From assembly GCA_034434335.1 (NCBI GenBank), contig DAOTZS010000221.1, positions 1 through 10,161 on the forward strand: a stretch of DNA of 10,161 nucleotides, written 5' to 3'. Origin of the DNA: DAOTZS01 sp034434335. GTDB lineage: Bacteria > Chloroflexota > Anaerolineae > CG2-30-64-16. Of the stretch, positions 1 to 7,201 are shown piece by piece. The position numbers and the translations under genes are program-made. Under the pieces are notes generated by a model. That model had not been told where the DNA came from. It saw only the letters and a list, made by a program, of their open reading frames with translations, and did no database searches. How positions within the stretch are numbered: the first letter of the stretch is position 1; every line of letters starts with the position of its first letter.

Positions 1-1335
1 ACGGGCCCTTACAAGTTCGTGGAGTGGGTGCCCGACCAGACCATCACCCTGGAGCGGTTCGATGGCTACTGGGGTGAGCCAGCCAAGACGCAGAAGATAG
101 TCTTCCGGGTGATCGCCGAGCCGGCTGCCCGTGCCCTGGAGCTGCAGGCGGGCACCGTGGACGGCATTGACAACGTGGCCCCCGATGACATCCCCACCCT
201 GGAGGCCGACCCCAACATCACGGTCTATGCACGGCCCAAATTCAACATCGGCTACCTGGGCATCAACCGGGCCCACAAGCCCTTCGACGACGTCAGGGTG
301 CGCCAGGCAGTGGGGTATGCCATCAATAAAGAGGCCATCGTGAAGGCCCTCTATCCGCCCACAGCCGAGGTAGCCACCCAGTTCATCCCGCCGGGCATCT
401 TCGGCCATACCGAAGGGCAGGCCTACTACCAGTACGACCCCGCCAAGGCGAAGGCCCTCCTGGCCGAAGCTGGCTACCCAGACGGCTTCTCCACGACCTT
501 GTGGGTAATGCCCGTATCGCGCGGCTACTATCCAACGCCGAGCAAGGTGGGCGAGGCCATCCAGGCTGACCTGGCGGCGGTGGGTATCAAGGCCGAGGTC
601 GTCACCTATGACTGGGGCACCTACCTGGACAAGGTGGCGGCGGGCGAGGCTGATCTCTTCATGTTGGGCTGGATGGCCGACTACGCCGATGCCACCAACT
701 TCCTGGATGTCTTCTTCGGCACCGGGGCCGACATGAGCTTCGGTGACCCCAAGGACTTCCCGGCGCTCCTGGACCTCCTTACTAAGGGCGGTTCCACGGT
801 GGACCCGGCCCAACGCCAGCCTATCTACGATCAGGCCAACCAGTTCATCTACGAGAACGCCATCGCCATACCCATCGTCCACAACAGCTCCGCCACTGCC
901 TATCTCAAGGAGTGGACTGGCATCAAGCCCGACCCCTTCAGCAACGAAGCCCTCTGGTTAGTCGAAGCCCCGGGCAAGGACACCCTGATCTACGCTCGCA
1001 ACGGCGATTCGGTGGGCCTGGACTGCATTGACGAGACCGACGGGGAGTCGTTCTGGGTCTGCAAGCAGGTTTTCGACTCCCTGGTTGAGTTCGAGCCGGG
1101 CACCACCAACGTCGTGCCCAGCCTGGCCGAGAGCTGGGAGGTCTCCGAGGACGGCAAGGTGTGGACCTTCCATCTGCGCAAGGGGGTCAAGTTCCACGAC
1201 GGCACCGACTTCAACGCCGACGCGGTAGTGCGGAACTGGGTGCGCTGGTGGGACAAGGGGGATCCGCTGCATGTGGGCCACACGGGTGATTTCTTCTACT
1301 TCGGCTACTTCTTCGGCGGCTTCAAGGGAGAATAA
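1..1335 (+). CDS. Dipeptide-type ABC transporter substrate-binding protein (5' truncated) with an extra partial N-terminal SBP segment
   Basis: The frame is open from base 1, so the gene starts upstream; 444 residues are visible. Visible residues 1-322 match the C-terminal two-thirds of a DppA-like family 5 extracytoplasmic binding protein. Landmarks are TGPYKF at the start, then FDGYWG, DDVRVRQAVGYAINKEAI, YDPAKAKALLAEAGYP and a final LWLVE, where DppA proteins normally end. The frame instead continues with about 119 residues (from about residue 326) that match the mature N-terminus of the same family: KDTLIYARNGDS, TTNVVPSLAESWEVSEDGK, TFHLRKGVKFHDGTDFNAD. It stops at GGFKGE, far short of a full second domain. 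The protein should bind peptides outside the membrane and deliver them to the two permeases downstream. The signal peptide would lie outside the window. The fused tail is either a real partial duplication or the remnant of a tandem SBP gene. Confidence 0.9.
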   Translation, partial: TGPYKFVEWVPDQTITLERFDGYWGEPAKTQKIVFRVIAEPAARALELQAGTVDGIDNVAPDDIPTLEADPNITVYARPKFNIGYLGINRAHKPFDDVRVRQAVGYAINKEAIVKALYPPTAEVATQFIPPGIFGHTEGQAYYQYDPAKAKALLAEAGYPDGFSTTLWVMPVSRGYYPTPSKVGEAIQADLAAVGIKAEVVTYDWGTYLDKVAAGEADLFMLGWMADYADATNFLDVFFGTGADMSFGDPKDFPALLDLLTKGGSTVDPAQRQPIYDQANQFIYENAIAIPIVHNSSATAYLKEWTGIKPDPFSNEALWLVEAPGKDTLIYARNGDSVGLDCIDETDGESFWVCKQVFDSLVEFEPGTTNVVPSLAESWEVSEDGKVWTFHLRKGVKFHDGTDFNADAVVRNWVRWWDKGDPLHVGHTGDFFYFGYFFGGFKGE

Positions 1336-1360
1336 CCCTTTCCGGCCAGCATGAAATCTG

Positions 1361-1398
1361 CCTACAGTGCAGGGGGTTGCCGCCTCCTGCACTGTAGG
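1361..1398 (+). promoter_or_regulatory. Stem-loop between the SBP gene and the first permease gene
   Basis: A 16-bp stem (1361-1376 with 1383-1398, one G-U pair, otherwise perfect) closes a six-base loop, TTGCCG. It lies 25 bases after the SBP stop and 20 bases before the permease start. Only a short, broken T-run follows (TTTCTCC), so it is not a strong intrinsic terminator. In many binding-protein transporter operons such a hairpin protects the upstream mRNA or causes partial termination, giving more binding protein than permease. That role is inferred here. Confidence 0.6.
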
Positions 1399-1418
1399 TT
1401 TCTCCACGAGAGGTCTAC

Positions 1419-2498
1419 GTGATCCGGTATACCGCGCGCAGATTGCTCCTGCTCGTTCCCGTCCTCCTGGGCATTTCCCTCGTCACCTTTGCCATGCTAC
1501 GCCTGATCCCCGGCGACCCGGCGCGGGTGATGTTGGGCGAGCACGCCACTGCCGAACAAATCCAGGCCTTCAAGGAGAGGATGGGCCTGGATGACCCCAT
1601 CCACATCCAGTATCTGCGCTACCTGCAAAACATCATGCGGGGAGATCTGGGGCGGGCCATCCTGACCAACGAGCAGGTGGCCAAGGAGCTGATGCAGAGG
1701 TTGCCGGCCACCATTGAACTCACCCTGGGGGCCATGTTCGTCGCCTGTCTGGTGGGGCTTACAGCCGGGGTGATCGCTGCTTACTACCACAATTCCTTTT
1801 TTGACCTCCTCACCATGGTGGGCGCGTTGGTGGGGGTCTCCATGCCCATCTTCTGGCTGGGTCTCCTCTTGATGTACCTCTTCGGCTTCAAACTCAAGTG
1901 GCTGCCCCCTTCCGGCCGGCTGACGGTGGGTGTTGAGCTGCAGACCCTGCGGGAGGCCTACAACCTGGATGGGATTCTTACCGGGCCATGGGGAGCCAAG
2001 GCCCTTGCCGTCACGGACTTTCTTTCTGAGTTCTACATCCTGACCAGCATCCTCACAGGCAATGGCAAAGCCCTGCTGGATGCCCTGAGCCATCTGATCC
2101 TCCCCTCCCTGGCCCTGGGCTCCATCCCCATGGCCATGATCGCCCGCATGACCCGCTCCAGCCTCCTGGAGGTGCTGGGGCAGGATTACATCCGTACGGC
2201 CAGGGCTAAGGGGCTGCGCGAAAGGGCCGTCCTTTTTGCCCATGCCCTGAAAAATGCCTTCTTGCCTATCGTCACGGTCATCGGACTGGAAACGGGCCTC
2301 CTGCTGGCCGGCGCCATCCTGACGGAGACCATCTTTTCCTGGCCGGGGATGGGCCGGCTGGTGGTCAACCGTATCCTGGCCCGCGACTACCCCTCGGTGC
2401 AGGGCAGCGTCCTGGTGATCGCGGTGCTCTTCGTCTTCATAAACCTTATCGTGGACATCTCCTATGCCTATCTCGATCCGCGCATCCGCTATGAATGA
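1419..2498 (+). CDS. dppB: Dipeptide/oligopeptide ABC transporter permease, DppB type
   Basis: This is the first inner-membrane subunit of a peptide importer; with the DppC-type partner it would form the translocation pore. The 359 residues align well from memory with DppB: an N-terminal membrane segment (about 9-28), the LIPGDPARVMLGE motif (29-41), LGLDDP-like and GDLG motifs (55-78), SMPIFWLG (141-148), and the cytoplasmic EAA loop that docks on the ATPase (about 258-283, IRTARAKGLRERA). Near the end comes TETIFSWPGMGRL (302-313). It is about 20 residues longer than E. coli DppB, with extra sequence in about 165-215. The start is GTG at 1419, preceded by GAGAGG at a suitable distance. The gene follows the SBP by 83 bp and is probably in the same operon. 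The symbol is by family resemblance; peptide specificity is not visible. Confidence 0.93.
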   Translation: MIRYTARRLLLLVPVLLGISLVTFAMLRLIPGDPARVMLGEHATAEQIQAFKERMGLDDPIHIQYLRYLQNIMRGDLGRAILTNEQVAKELMQRLPATIELTLGAMFVACLVGLTAGVIAAYYHNSFFDLLTMVGALVGVSMPIFWLGLLLMYLFGFKLKWLPPSGRLTVGVELQTLREAYNLDGILTGPWGAKALAVTDFLSEFYILTSILTGNGKALLDALSHLILPSLALGSIPMAMIARMTRSSLLEVLGQDYIRTARAKGLRERAVLFAHALKNAFLPIVTVIGLETGLLLAGAILTETIFSWPGMGRLVVNRILARDYPSVQGSVLVIAVLFVFINLIVDISYAYLDPRIRYE

Positions 2499-2558
2499 AC
2501 GTGCTGCCAGGCCGCCCCACGTCTTTTGTCCTGCTTTGTGCACGCAGGGATCACGAGC

Positions 2559-3449
2559 ATGGCCCAACTCGCTTTAGAAAAAGCCTGGGGACAGGAACTC
2601 CGCCAGCCCAGGAGCCTGTGGCAGGATGCCCTGCGCCGGCTGTTCAAGAACAAGCTGGCTATTGTGGGCATGGTCATCCTCCTGGCCTTTATCCTTTCCG
2701 CCCTTCTGGCCCCCCAACTGGCGCCGTATGACCCCCTTGCGCAGGAGCTAATCCGGCGCCGGGAGCCACCCTCTCATGAGCACCCTCTGGGCCTGGACGA
2801 GGTCGGCCGGGACGTGCTGAGCCGCATCATCTTCGGGGCCCGGACCTCTCTCCAGGTGGGGGTGGGGTCGGTGTCCTTTGCCATCCTCATCGGCGCTCTG
2901 TTGGGAGCCATATCCGGCTACGTGGGGGGCTGGGTGGACAACATCATCATGCGTATCATGGACATCCTGCTGGCCTTCCCCAGCATGCTCCTGGCCATCG
3001 CCATCGTCTCCATCCTGGGGCCCGGGCTCATGAACATGCTATATGCCATCGCCATTGTCTCTATCCCTCAATATGCGCGCGTCGTGCGGGCCTCGGTGTT
3101 ATCGGTCAAGGAGCAGGATTACATCCTGGCAGCCCGGGCCATCGGCTGTGCCCCGCGCCGTATCCTTTTTCGCAACGTGCTGCCCAACTGCCTGACCCCG
3201 CTCATCGTGCAGGGGACCCTGGGGATCGCCACCGCCATCCTCGATGCGGCCGGGCTGAGTTTCCTGGGGCTGGGAGCCCAGCCTCCTACCCCAGAATGGG
3301 GGGCCATGTTGGGCCAGGGCCGGGGGTCGGTTTTCACCGCTCCTCATATCGTCTTCTTCCCTGGCCTGGCTATCATGTTGACGGTTCTGGGCTTCAACCT
3401 GCTGGGGGATGGCCTGCGCGATGCCCTGGACGTCCGCCTGCGGACATGA
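2559..3449 (+). CDS. dppC: Dipeptide/oligopeptide ABC transporter permease, DppC type
   Basis: This is the second inner-membrane subunit, partner of the DppB-type permease. From ATG 2559 the protein has 296 residues. A cytoplasmic N-terminus (LFKNKLAIVG) leads into a first membrane segment at about 33-52, then APYDP, and HPLGLDEVGRDVLSRIIFGAR (76-95), which is diagnostic of DppC/OppC. YVGGWVD (121-127) and the EAA loop (about 187-210, DYILAARAIGCAPRRILF) follow, and the C-terminus carries GLSFLGLGAQPP. A TTG at 2526 would add 11 residues. ATG 2559 is preferred because GCAGGGA lies about ten bases upstream and the known family N-terminus begins near here. The gap to dppB is 60 bp. No DppD or DppF ATPase follows, so energising subunits must come from elsewhere. 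Confidence 0.92.
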   Translation: MAQLALEKAWGQELRQPRSLWQDALRRLFKNKLAIVGMVILLAFILSALLAPQLAPYDPLAQELIRRREPPSHEHPLGLDEVGRDVLSRIIFGARTSLQVGVGSVSFAILIGALLGAISGYVGGWVDNIIMRIMDILLAFPSMLLAIAIVSILGPGLMNMLYAIAIVSIPQYARVVRASVLSVKEQDYILAARAIGCAPRRILFRNVLPNCLTPLIVQGTLGIATAILDAAGLSFLGLGAQPPTPEWGAMLGQGRGSVFTAPHIVFFPGLAIMLTVLGFNLLGDGLRDALDVRLRT

Positions 3450-3501
3450 GAGCCCGTACTCTTTACCACGGCCTTTAGGCTGCGCTACAACCGTGGGGCA
3501 A

Positions 3502-3507
3502 AGGAGG
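3502..3507 (+). promoter_or_regulatory. Shine-Dalgarno site fixing a TTG start
   Basis: AGGAGG lies eight bases upstream of TTG 3516. The nearby ATG at 3511 hits a stop after five codons, and the next in-frame ATG (3549) has no such site, so this sequence decides the start of the amino-acid permease. Confidence 0.75.
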
Positions 3508-3515
3508 GAGATGAA

Positions 3516-4289
3516 TTGGCCGGATTAGAACGTGTGAGGACACAGCGTATGACGCTGGCCAAGGTGCCCTGGTGGGCCGTCATCATCGCCGGGCTTGGCC
3601 TTTATGTTGGCTACTCCGTGCTCAGCTCCGAGGTTTACCTCAAGGTCATCGGCTTCGTCATGGACGGGGTCAAGCTGACCCTGAAGACCACATTGCTGTC
3701 CTTTGCCCTGGCCCTGGTGCTGGGGCTGATCGGGGGCCTGGGCCGCGTCTCCAAGAACCCGGTTTTCTATGCCATTGCCACCCTTTACGTCGAGGTCATC
3801 CGCGGCCTGCCCATGCTGGTCATTATCCTGTACGTAGGCTTTGTCATTGGCCCCTGGGTGCGCGATGCCACCCGCGGCACCTTCGATCCGCCCATGTTGC
3901 AGAGGGCTATCCTCGGGCTGGGCTTCGGCTATGGGGCCTATCTGACCGAGGTCTACCGGGCCGGGATCCAGTCCATCCATCGGGGCCAGATGGAGGCTGC
4001 CCGTTCCCTGGGCATGACCTACTTCCAGGCCATGCGCTATATCATCCTGCCCCAGGCTTTCCGGGTCATCTTGCCCCCTCTGGTCAACGACCTGGCTGCT
4101 CTGCTCAAGGACACCTCCCTGATCGCCGTCATTGCCTTGCCCGATCTCTTGCAGATGGGCCGCCTCTACATCTCCCGGACCTTTCGGGCCTTTGAAGGCT
4201 ACAATACTGTGGCCCTGTTGTATCTGGTTATGACCCTTGTGCTCTCGTCCCTGAGTCGAATTCTGGAAAGGAGGGTGAAGATTGAGTGA
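3516..4289 (+). CDS. Polar amino acid ABC transporter permease (HisM/GlnP family)
   Basis: This is an inner-membrane pore subunit of the polar amino acid uptake family. The 257 residues show a first membrane segment (about 20-37), the VKLTLKTTLLSF entry segment (52-63), YVEVIRGLPMLVIILY (91-106), the family hallmark GAYLTEVYRAGIQSIHRGQ (140-158), and an EAA loop at about 160-180 (EAARSLGMTYFQAMRYIILP) followed by NDLAALLKDTSL. The start is TTG at 3516, chosen because of a perfect Shine-Dalgarno eight bases upstream. The gene starts 66 bp after dppC and overlaps the following ATPase gene by eight bases, so these two form a translationally linked pair. No amino acid binding protein is encoded nearby. 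Substrate cannot be assigned from sequence; glutamine, glutamate, histidine and arginine types look alike. Confidence 0.92.
   Translation: MAGLERVRTQRMTLAKVPWWAVIIAGLGLYVGYSVLSSEVYLKVIGFVMDGVKLTLKTTLLSFALALVLGLIGGLGRVSKNPVFYAIATLYVEVIRGLPMLVIILYVGFVIGPWVRDATRGTFDPPMLQRAILGLGFGYGAYLTEVYRAGIQSIHRGQMEAARSLGMTYFQAMRYIILPQAFRVILPPLVNDLAALLKDTSLIAVIALPDLLQMGRLYISRTFRAFEGYNTVALLYLVMTLVLSSLSRILERRVKIE
4269..4274 (+). promoter_or_regulatory. Shine-Dalgarno site inside the permease gene, for a TTG start
   Basis: AGGAGG sits seven bases before TTG 4282, within the last codons of the permease gene. No in-frame ATG lies near position 4282, so it fixes the ATPase start and the eight-base gene overlap. Confidence 0.75.
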
Positions 4290-5022
4290 ACCTATAATTC
4301 AGCTCAGAGAGGTCCACAAACGTTTTGGCCATGTCCATGCTGTGCGGGGGGTGAGCATGGACGTTTACCCTGGCGAGGTAGTGGTGATCATCGGCCCCAG
4401 CGGCTCGGGCAAATCCACCCTCCTGCGCTGCATCAATCGGCTGGAGACCCCCGATGCCGGGACGGTCATCGTTGATGGCATCCCTGTGACCGACCCGAAG
4501 ACGGACATCAACAAGGTGCGCGCCGAGGTGGGCATGGTCTTCCAGCTTTTCAACCTCTTCCCCCACCTGACAGCTCTGGAGAACATCACCCTGGCCCAGA
4601 GAGTGGTGCGCAAGCGCTCGCGCGAAGAAGCCGAAGCCATCGCTATGGAGCAACTGAGAAAGGTAGGCATACCCGAAAAGGCCCACTCCTATCCTGGTCA
4701 GCTTTCCGGCGGGCAGCAGCAGCGGGTGGCCATCGCGCGCGCCCTGGCCATGCAGCCCAAGATCATGATGTTTGACGAGCCCACCAGCGCCCTTGACCCC
4801 GAGATGATCAAAGAAGTGCTGGATGTCATGCTTGACCTGGCGGCCAGCGGTATGACCATGCTCGTGGTGACCCATGAGATGGGCTTTGCGCGGGCCGCGG
4901 CCAGGCGCATTCTCTTCATGGACGAGGGCAGGATCATCGAGGAGACCACCCCCGAACTCCTCTTCACCGCGCCCAAACATGAACGCACCCGGGCCTTCCT
5001 GAGCAAGATCCTCAAGCAATAG
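4282..5022 (+). CDS. Polar amino acid ABC transporter ATP-binding protein (GlnQ/HisP family)
   Basis: This cytoplasmic ATPase drives amino acid import through the preceding permease. All nucleotide-binding motifs are intact in 246 residues: Walker A GPSGSGKST (38-46), Q-loop glutamine 88 (VFQ), signature LSGGQQQR (141-148), Walker B IMMFDE (161-166) with D-loop SALD, and the switch histidine 198 in VVTHEM. The sequence after the Q-loop, LFNLFPHLTALEN, is characteristic of the GlnQ/HisP subgroup. The length is usual for the family. The start is TTG 4282, inside the end of the permease gene, with its own Shine-Dalgarno. The C-terminal regulatory domain of peptide-type ATPases (DppD/F) is absent, so it is unlikely to be the dedicated ATPase of the upstream peptide permeases. 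No convincing terminator follows the stop. Confidence 0.95.
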   Translation: MSEPIIQLREVHKRFGHVHAVRGVSMDVYPGEVVVIIGPSGSGKSTLLRCINRLETPDAGTVIVDGIPVTDPKTDINKVRAEVGMVFQLFNLFPHLTALENITLAQRVVRKRSREEAEAIAMEQLRKVGIPEKAHSYPGQLSGGQQQRVAIARALAMQPKIMMFDEPTSALDPEMIKEVLDVMLDLAASGMTMLVVTHEMGFARAAARRILFMDEGRIIEETTPELLFTAPKHERTRAFLSKILKQ

Positions 5023-5047
5023 CGCCTGAGGGGATAACTCTACCTCT

Positions 5048-5076
5048 TTGACAAAACGCTTCCCCTATGCTATGGT
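5048..5076 (+). promoter_or_regulatory. Sigma70-type promoter upstream of rubrerythrin
   Basis: A perfect -35 box TTGACA (5048-5053) is separated by 17 bases from TATGGT (5071-5076), which matches four of six bases of TATAAT. Transcription would begin near 5083, leaving a leader of about 68 bases before the rubrerythrin ATG. The leader contains a small hairpin, GGCGA-TCTC-TCGCC (5101-5114). I see no clear operator palindrome over the promoter. Confidence 0.65.
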
Positions 5077-5150
5077 TTTGCGCGCACTGCCAGCCCGCAC
5101 GGCGATCTCTCGCCATCCTGTCCAACTCCAATCCACCAGGGAGGTCTACC

Positions 5151-5654
5151 ATGAACCCCGAAACGGAAACCAACCTCAAAAACGCCTTTGCTGGTGAAAG
5201 CCAGGCCCATATGAAATATATGATCTTTGCCGAGCGGGCCGAACGCGAAGGGTTCCCAAATGTAGCCCGTCTCTTCCGGGCAGCTTCTTTCTCCGAGCAG
5301 TTGCACGCCACCAATCACCTGCGGGCCCTCAACGGCGTGGGGAAGACCCTGGCCAACGTAGAAACCGCACTGGCTGGCGAGACGTACGAGATCACGACTA
5401 TGTACCCCGCATACATCTCCCAGGCCGAGCAGCAGGGCGAGGACAGGGCCCGGGGTACCATGGCGGATGCGCTGGAGGCGGAAAAGATCCATGCGGCCCT
5501 CTACACCAGGGCGAAGGAAGCTGTCGCCGCGGGCCGGGACGTGGAGCTGCCCAAGCTATGGGTGTGCAGCACATGCGGCTATACCGTCGAAGGTGAGCCG
5601 CCTGATCGCTGCCCTATCTGCAAAGCATCGCGGAAAGCTTTCAAGGAGTTCTGA
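5151..5654 (+). CDS. rbr: Rubrerythrin
   Basis: This is a cytoplasmic non-haem iron protein that reduces hydrogen peroxide to water in anaerobes and microaerophiles, taking electrons through its rubredoxin-like centre. The 167 residues show a ferritin-like diiron domain with candidate ligands Glu16 (GESQAH), Glu49/His52 (SEQLH), Glu77/Glu80 and Glu111/His114 (EKIH). A C-terminal rubredoxin domain follows with Cys139, Cys142, Cys154 and Cys157 (WVCSTCGY and CPIC). The start is ATG 5151, with GGGAGG six bases upstream. An upstream in-frame start at 5067 was refused because that stretch overlaps the promoter and has no family similarity. The gene has its own promoter and is followed 18 bp later by glpK, suggesting one transcript. 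The length is slightly shorter than the classical rubrerythrin of about 190 residues but typical for the short form. Confidence 0.95.
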   Translation: MNPETETNLKNAFAGESQAHMKYMIFAERAEREGFPNVARLFRAASFSEQLHATNHLRALNGVGKTLANVETALAGETYEITTMYPAYISQAEQQGEDRARGTMADALEAEKIHAALYTRAKEAVAAGRDVELPKLWVCSTCGYTVEGEPPDRCPICKASRKAFKEF

Positions 5655-5672
5655 AACCGCACAGGAGAGCAG

Positions 5673-7181
5673 GTGACAAGGCACATGGCCAGGTACATCG
5701 CAGCTATAGACCAGGGCACCACCAGCACGCGCTGCATGATCTTCGACCACGCCGGCAATGTGGTAGGCGCCCGCCAGTTGGAGCATCAACAGATCTACCC
5801 TCAGGCCGGCTGGGTAGAACATGATCCGCTGGAGATCTGGGCACGCACCCAGGAAGTGGTGCGCGGTGCCCTGGCCAGCGCTGGCCTCACCCCGGCCGAC
5901 CTGGCCGCTATCGGTGTCACCAACCAGCGTGAGACCACCGTTGTCTGGAATCCCAAGACGGGGCGGCCTTACTACAATGCCATCGTGTGGCAGGATACCC
6001 GCACCGACCGCATCTGTCAGGAGCTGGCCCGAGACGGTGGCCAGGACCGCCTGCGGGACAAGACCGGGCTGCCACTGGCCACCTATTTCTCGGGCCCCAA
6101 GATCAAGTGGATCCTGGATAATGTGGAGGGTGTGCGTAAGGCAGCCGAGCGGGGCGAGGCCATCTTCGGCAACATTGACACCTGGGTGATCTGGAACCTG
6201 ACCGGCGGCCCAAACGGCGGCGCCCACATCACCGATGTCACCAACGCCAGCCGTACCCTGCTCATGAACCTGCGCACCCTGGACTGGGATGACGAGATCC
6301 TGGCCCTGCTGGGCATCCCGCGCCAGATGTTGCCCCGCATCCGGCCCTCCAGCGACCCAGAACTCTACGGCTATGCCCTGGGCAAGGTCCCCGTCTGTGG
6401 CGACCTGGGGGACCAGCAGGCAGCCCTGGTGGGGCAGACCTGTTTTGGGGTAGGAGAGGCCAAGAATACCTACGGCACCGGCTGCTTTATGCTGCTCAAC
6501 ACAGGCACGATGGCCGTGCCGAGCAAGCATGGCCTGCTCACCACCGTGGCTTACCAAATCGGAGATGGGCCGGCCATCTACGCGCTGGAGGGCTCCATCG
6601 CCATCACCGGCGCGCTGGTGCAATGGTTGCGCGACAACCTGCGCTTCTTCGATTTTTCCAAACATATCGAAGACTATGCCCGGCAGGTGCCCGATAGCGG
6701 AGGCATCTACTTCGTGCCCGCCTTTTCCGGCCTCTTTGCACCCTACTGGCAATCTGATGCCCGCGGTGTGATCGTCGGCCTGACACGGTTCATCAACAAG
6801 GGGCATATCTGCCGGGCCGCGCTGGAGGCCACCGCCTACCAGACGCGCGAGGTGCTGGATGCCATGGAGGCCGACTCAGGTGTCAGGCTCACCGCGCTCA
6901 AAGTGGATGGCGGCATGGTGCACAACAACCTGCTGATGCAGTTCCAGGCCGACATCCTGGGGGTGCCGGTAGTACGGCCCGTGGTAGCCGAGACCACTGC
7001 CCTCGGCGCAGCTTACGCGGCCGGCCTGGCCGTCGGCTACTGGGACAGCCTGGACGACCTGCGCCAGAACTGGCAGGTGGACCGCACCTGGCAGCCTCAG
7101 ATGCCAGAGGCACAGCGCGAGGCTCTCTACCGCGGCTGGAAGAAAGCTGTGCAACGGGCGATGCACTGGTTGGAGGAGTGA
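5673..7181 (+). CDS. glpK: Glycerol kinase
   Basis: It phosphorylates glycerol with ATP to sn-glycerol-3-phosphate in the cytoplasm, the substrate of the GlpA/GlpB dehydrogenase encoded downstream. The 502 residues match the family length. Visible FGGY-kinase motifs are the N-terminal phosphate-binding DQGTTSTR (13-20), TNQRETTVVW (83-92) with glycerol-binding Arg86/Glu87, VWQDTRT, Tyr138 in ATYFSGPK, GDLGDQQAALVGQ with the catalytic base Asp247, KNTYGTGCFML (264-274), VPAFSGLFAPYW, and a C-terminal KVDGGMVHNNLLMQFQAD adenine-site segment. GTG 5673 is preferred because AGGAGA lies about four bases upstream. ATG 5685 (MARYIAAIDQG) is a reasonable alternative, four codons shorter. The gene is probably cotranscribed with rubrerythrin. 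No glycerol facilitator gene is visible. Confidence 0.97.
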   Translation: MTRHMARYIAAIDQGTTSTRCMIFDHAGNVVGARQLEHQQIYPQAGWVEHDPLEIWARTQEVVRGALASAGLTPADLAAIGVTNQRETTVVWNPKTGRPYYNAIVWQDTRTDRICQELARDGGQDRLRDKTGLPLATYFSGPKIKWILDNVEGVRKAAERGEAIFGNIDTWVIWNLTGGPNGGAHITDVTNASRTLLMNLRTLDWDDEILALLGIPRQMLPRIRPSSDPELYGYALGKVPVCGDLGDQQAALVGQTCFGVGEAKNTYGTGCFMLLNTGTMAVPSKHGLLTTVAYQIGDGPAIYALEGSIAITGALVQWLRDNLRFFDFSKHIEDYARQVPDSGGIYFVPAFSGLFAPYWQSDARGVIVGLTRFINKGHICRAALEATAYQTREVLDAMEADSGVRLTALKVDGGMVHNNLLMQFQADILGVPVVRPVVAETTALGAAYAAGLAVGYWDSLDDLRQNWQVDRTWQPQMPEAQREALYRGWKKAVQRAMHWLEE

Positions 7182-7201
7182 GTAACGACTAAAGTCGTTA
7201 C
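7182..7201 (+). repeat. Perfect 8-bp palindrome (hairpin) immediately after glpK stop
   Basis: GTAACGAC-TAAA-GTCGTTAC begins at the base after the glpK TGA. Its last base overlaps the first base of the inverted-repeat unit that follows, and both units begin with GTAAC. It may act as a weak mRNA 3'-end structure or be one module of a dispersed repeat family. No T-run follows, so intrinsic termination here is unlikely. Confidence 0.6.

Noticed and set aside
1336..1418. Frameshifted continuation of the second SBP segment after the stop at 1333-1335
   Set aside because: None of the three frames in this stretch resembles the expected next part of an SBP, and the stretch is mostly a hairpin.
2499..2558. 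Attenuator between the DppB- and DppC-type genes (ACGTG ... CACGT followed by CTTTTGT)
   Set aside because: Only five base pairs with a long loop; it could arise by chance.
1497..2567. Long antisense open frame (356 codons) opposite the DppB-type permease gene
   Set aside because: It is a shadow of a high-GC gene. The translation has compositionally odd His/Gly/Gln-rich stretches and no domain, and the sense strand encodes a well conserved permease.
3432..3496. Possible terminator between the DppC-type gene and the amino-acid permease gene
   Set aside because: GTCCG-CCTG-CGGAC (3432-3445) and CCACGG/CCGTGG (3466-3471 with 3491-3496) can form stems, but one is short and inside the coding end, the other has a 19-base loop, and neither is followed by a T-run.
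5067..5150. Upstream extension of rubrerythrin by 28 codons
   Set aside because: It overlaps the -10 region and leader, lacks family similarity, and ATG 5151 has a well placed GGGAGG.
5556..6806. Antisense open frame of 416 codons opposite glpK
   Set aside because: No recognisable motif, and the full sense frame is conserved glycerol kinase. Such frames are expected from GC-rich third positions.
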